Assembly: GCF_020382885.2 (NCBI RefSeq)
Contig: NC_058506.1
Coordinates: 8,720,318-8,784,317 of the forward strand
Length of the DNA stretch: 64,000 nucleotides
Reading direction: 5' to 3'
Origin: Scatophagus argus
Lineage: Eukaryota > Chordata > Actinopteri > Scatophagidae
Shown here: positions 61,691 to 64,000 of the stretch, piece by piece
How positions within the stretch are numbered: position 1 is the stretch's first letter
How the letters are laid out: every line of letters begins with the position of its first letter
Position numbers and translations under genes: made by a program
Notes under the pieces: generated by a model
Database searches by the model: none
What the model was told of the DNA's origin: nothing
Seen by the model: only the letters and a program-made list of their open reading frames with translations

Positions 61691-61899
61691 CGATTTTAAG
61701 AACATGGCTGTCAATGGTTAATTAATATTTTACGAAACTATATATTTTCTCTCGAACAATATAACTCAGTGTTTCCAACACACGTCTAACATTGTTCAGA
61801 TGAGAAAGAAGTGCGGAGGAGATTTTGGAAAACATAACTATTATAATTGGTTGCATTCAGATATCTCTTCTGCAGCAAAAGTTGTGTTTATCTGAAACT

Positions 61900-62145
61900 G
61901 TGTGAAGGGTAGGACACTAGTAGTGATCTTAATTATTGTTTCAAAGGAGTTGGACCAAACTGAGCCCCGATGTCCACTACCACTCGTGATGCACATTGTT
62001 CCGGATTAGCAAAACCCGAGACAACACTCCGTGTCCCACCATGCAACAGTGCGCTAGCAGCAGCAGCGGCAGCAGCTAGCTAACCACCGCATTTGACCCT
62101 GTGTGTGCCATGATGAATTAGACATCCGGGCTGTGTGTATGGAAG
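61900..62145 (+). promoter_or_regulatory. thoc2: thoc2 promoter and 5' UTR (putative)
   Basis: A short CpG-richer stretch with a GCAGCAGCAGCGGCAGCAGC run lies just upstream of the thoc2 start codon. No TATA box is seen. Two upstream ATGs occur: a minimal ORF ATG-ATG-AAT-TAG at 62110-62121 and an 11-codon frame from 62139 that overlaps the real start in another frame. Confidence 0.5.
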
Positions 62146-62210
62146 ATGGCGACACTTATCATCCCTGGTGAATGGATCAAAAACTGGGAAAAATCAGGAA
62201 AACACGAGTT
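62146..62210 (+). CDS. thoc2: THO complex subunit 2, first exon (gene continues past window)
   Basis: ATGGCGACACTTATC begins a 21-codon exon that ends mid-codon at the donor TT/GTAAGT (62210/62211). The peptide (P-G-E-W-I-K-N-W-E-K-S-G-K core) matches the highly conserved THOC2 N-terminus (human: AEWIKNWEKSGRGEF). THOC2 is the large scaffold of the nuclear THO/TREX complex that couples transcription and splicing to mRNA export. Only the first exon lies in the window; exon 2 should begin by completing the split codon after TT. Linkage to stag2 supports the call, because the two genes are also neighbours on human Xq25. A paralogue is unlikely. Confidence 0.8.
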
Positions 62211-64000
62211 GTAAGTAAATCTGAACTTTAGCACACTGTCCGAGATTGTAGTACTTTAACTGTTGATTGATATAAAACAATAAAAAAATACGTGGCTAGT
62301 TTTGCAATTTGAGGCCAGTCTTTCAAGTGTACTTGCTAGGGCTAACATAAGCACTAACGTTAGCAAGCTAGAAAACATTTCAAGGGGCCCGCTAACGTTA
62401 ACTAACGCCGCTATTAAAATAAAAATAAGCAGATCGTCGAATTGACATTCGATTTTAAATGCGGTAGAGCTACCCCATGTCTTGTAACGGGGTCGTTACT
62501 TGAATGTAACTAGCAGTGCTTGCATACTTGCTAACAATTTGGCTAGCGTACGTTCCCACTAGACCATTTATTTAAATTGTAAACACGGTAAGCTAGTTAG
62601 CATTCATGTAGCACCATCGATAACGTTCTACCACCCAAATTGATATGAATTTGGTGGCAAGGTTCGGGTAATTAGCCACTGTTACTTGCTAACATACCAT
62701 CAATGATCAGTTGTCGAAAAATCATTTCACCACAACAGAGTTGCGTAACGTTAATGGGAATAGGAATCAAGTGGAGGGAAACGACGGGTGTTGTCATAAC
62801 GTTATAGCAAGTTAGCTTTAACATTAGCTGCAGCATCTGTGGTGTCGAATTGTTAGACGTTATATTGCCCAGGTATGGCAGTATGAAAAATAACATGCCA
62901 TTATTGGTGTTTTTGTTCGATAAACGTTTTTTTTCTAAAATATAAAACCTCGTGGACAAGAGACTATAACTTAGTCATAACGTTAACGTACAGCAAGTTC
63001 TACTTCGACAGCTAACGTTAAGCTACTATTTAACCCATTAGTCAGTTAGCTAATCTACAGTATAAGGTTAGAGCTATATTTCGAAAAAGATTATGCGTTC
63101 TGTGCTAACCGATACCATAACTTTATCAGCTCAACGTCAAATCTAATCTAGGCAGCGCCATAGGAGTCTGTCCCAACAGCATTTGGAAATCAATACCAAG
63201 GGCAGAATAAGGCTATTAGTTTCAACATTATTAAAAGGGTTAAACGTGGAGCGAGCAAGACTTTAACATATTATCTGGAGCGCAGCCATCACATCCAGGC
63301 GGCGATACAATAGGCTCATCCACAGTGCTAGGCCTTGCATATTTAAGTAAGGCCTGCAGTGAGATGCACCAACTTTAAGTACTTAATTGTCATGTGCATA
63401 AAGCTTGTGTCTGGAGCTGGTAGCACTGATTTTTTTCAGATATTGCAAATTAGAAAAGAAACCTGTAAAATCTTCCCTTGCATAAGATGCATAATATTCT
63501 CTTGTATATGACTGGTACAGTCTCTCCCCACTGTGCGCTGACAGTAAGATGTTTCATGTTAAGTCAATTTCAGCTGCTGTGCACAGCTGAGATGAAGTTT
63601 GATAGCTTCAGTCACAATCCGTTTGATAGCTTCAGTCACAATCCAGCAGCCGTGTAAAGTGATAATGTTGTTCAGATTAAAAAAAAAAAAAATTCCTGAT
63701 GATAGGTGGCTCTTGTAAATAATGAGTAACGTGAGTTCTAGCTGGCATTATGACTGATGAGCTTGTGCCAAAAATGCAGCATTTATATTGTTTTTGTTTT
63801 TTTTTTTTTAGTGGTGAAAATGTTGAACTTCATTGTCTTTTTCAAGCCTGACTGTATTTTACCAGGCATCTCAAAATTGAGAAAAAAGATTGCCATTTAA
63901 GTTCTGGATCATGTTTGCAATTGAATAGATGTTAATTTTGGCAGCACAGTATTAAATCTGCAGGTCGCAGGGTCTTGATTACTGCCCTGTGTCATCAAGG
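62211..64000 (+). other. thoc2: thoc2 intron 1, partial
   Basis: No further exon is recognised up to the end of the window. The first 900 bases are rich in GCTAACGTTAGC-like motifs common around fish promoters. A 24-bp tandem duplication lies at 63597-63644, and there are A and T runs near 63680 and 63800. Confidence 0.6.
63597..63644 (+). repeat. perfect 24-bp tandem duplication
   Basis: The unit GTTTGATAGCTTCAGTCACA plus ATCC occurs twice head to tail (63597-63620 and 63621-63644) with no mismatch, which suggests a recent duplication. Confidence 0.9.

Overview
The window is a piece of a vertebrate nuclear genome, almost certainly a ray-finned (teleost) fish. Genes have many exons with GT-AG introns. 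It carries ependymin, a protein abundant in teleost brain fluid, and it contains repeat families typical of fish: a Tc1-like element, a CR1/L2-like LINE, a tRNA-derived SINE, TIR-bounded MITEs and an (ATCT)n retroelement tail. Gene models below were built by hand from splice signals, reading-frame continuity and recognised protein families; every multi-exon CDS given closes in frame.

Layout. 1-2.2 kb: no gene seen. 2.2-13 kb, minus strand: arhgap35 (p190RhoGAP-A; six coding exons, 1,529 codons), with a long 3' UTR and a non-coding 5' exon in a GC-rich promoter near 12.9-13 kb. 13-14.8 kb: intergenic, with a retroelement tail/microsatellite and a hAT-like MITE. 14.9-31.4 kb, plus strand: myo1c (unconventional myosin Ic) with two alternative first coding exons. 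31.7-34.3 kb, minus strand: a five-exon, secreted, cysteine-free four-helix cytokine of the IL-6/IL-11 family, tail-to-tail with myo1c. 39.9-41.7 kb, plus strand: ependymin (six exons), preceded by two abutting hairpins. 42.9-43.7 kb: broken LINE reverse-transcriptase remnant. 44.0-61.7 kb, plus strand: stag2 (cohesin subunit SA2; 33 coding exons, 1,279 codons). 62.1 kb to the end: promoter, first coding exon and start of intron 1 of thoc2 (THO/TREX subunit), which runs out of the window.

The genes are not an operon and do not form one pathway: Rho GTPase control (arhgap35), actin-membrane motor (myo1c), cytokine signalling, a brain extracellular glycoprotein, sister-chromatid cohesion (stag2) and mRNA export (thoc2). 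The stag2-thoc2 linkage echoes human Xq25, but here the two are adjacent in the same orientation. I did not find a wholly unknown system. The points most worth a second look are the paired alternative N-termini and uORFs of myo1c, the two back-to-back hairpins upstream of ependymin, and the divergent IL-11-like cytokine with an ISRE-like site beside its TATA box.
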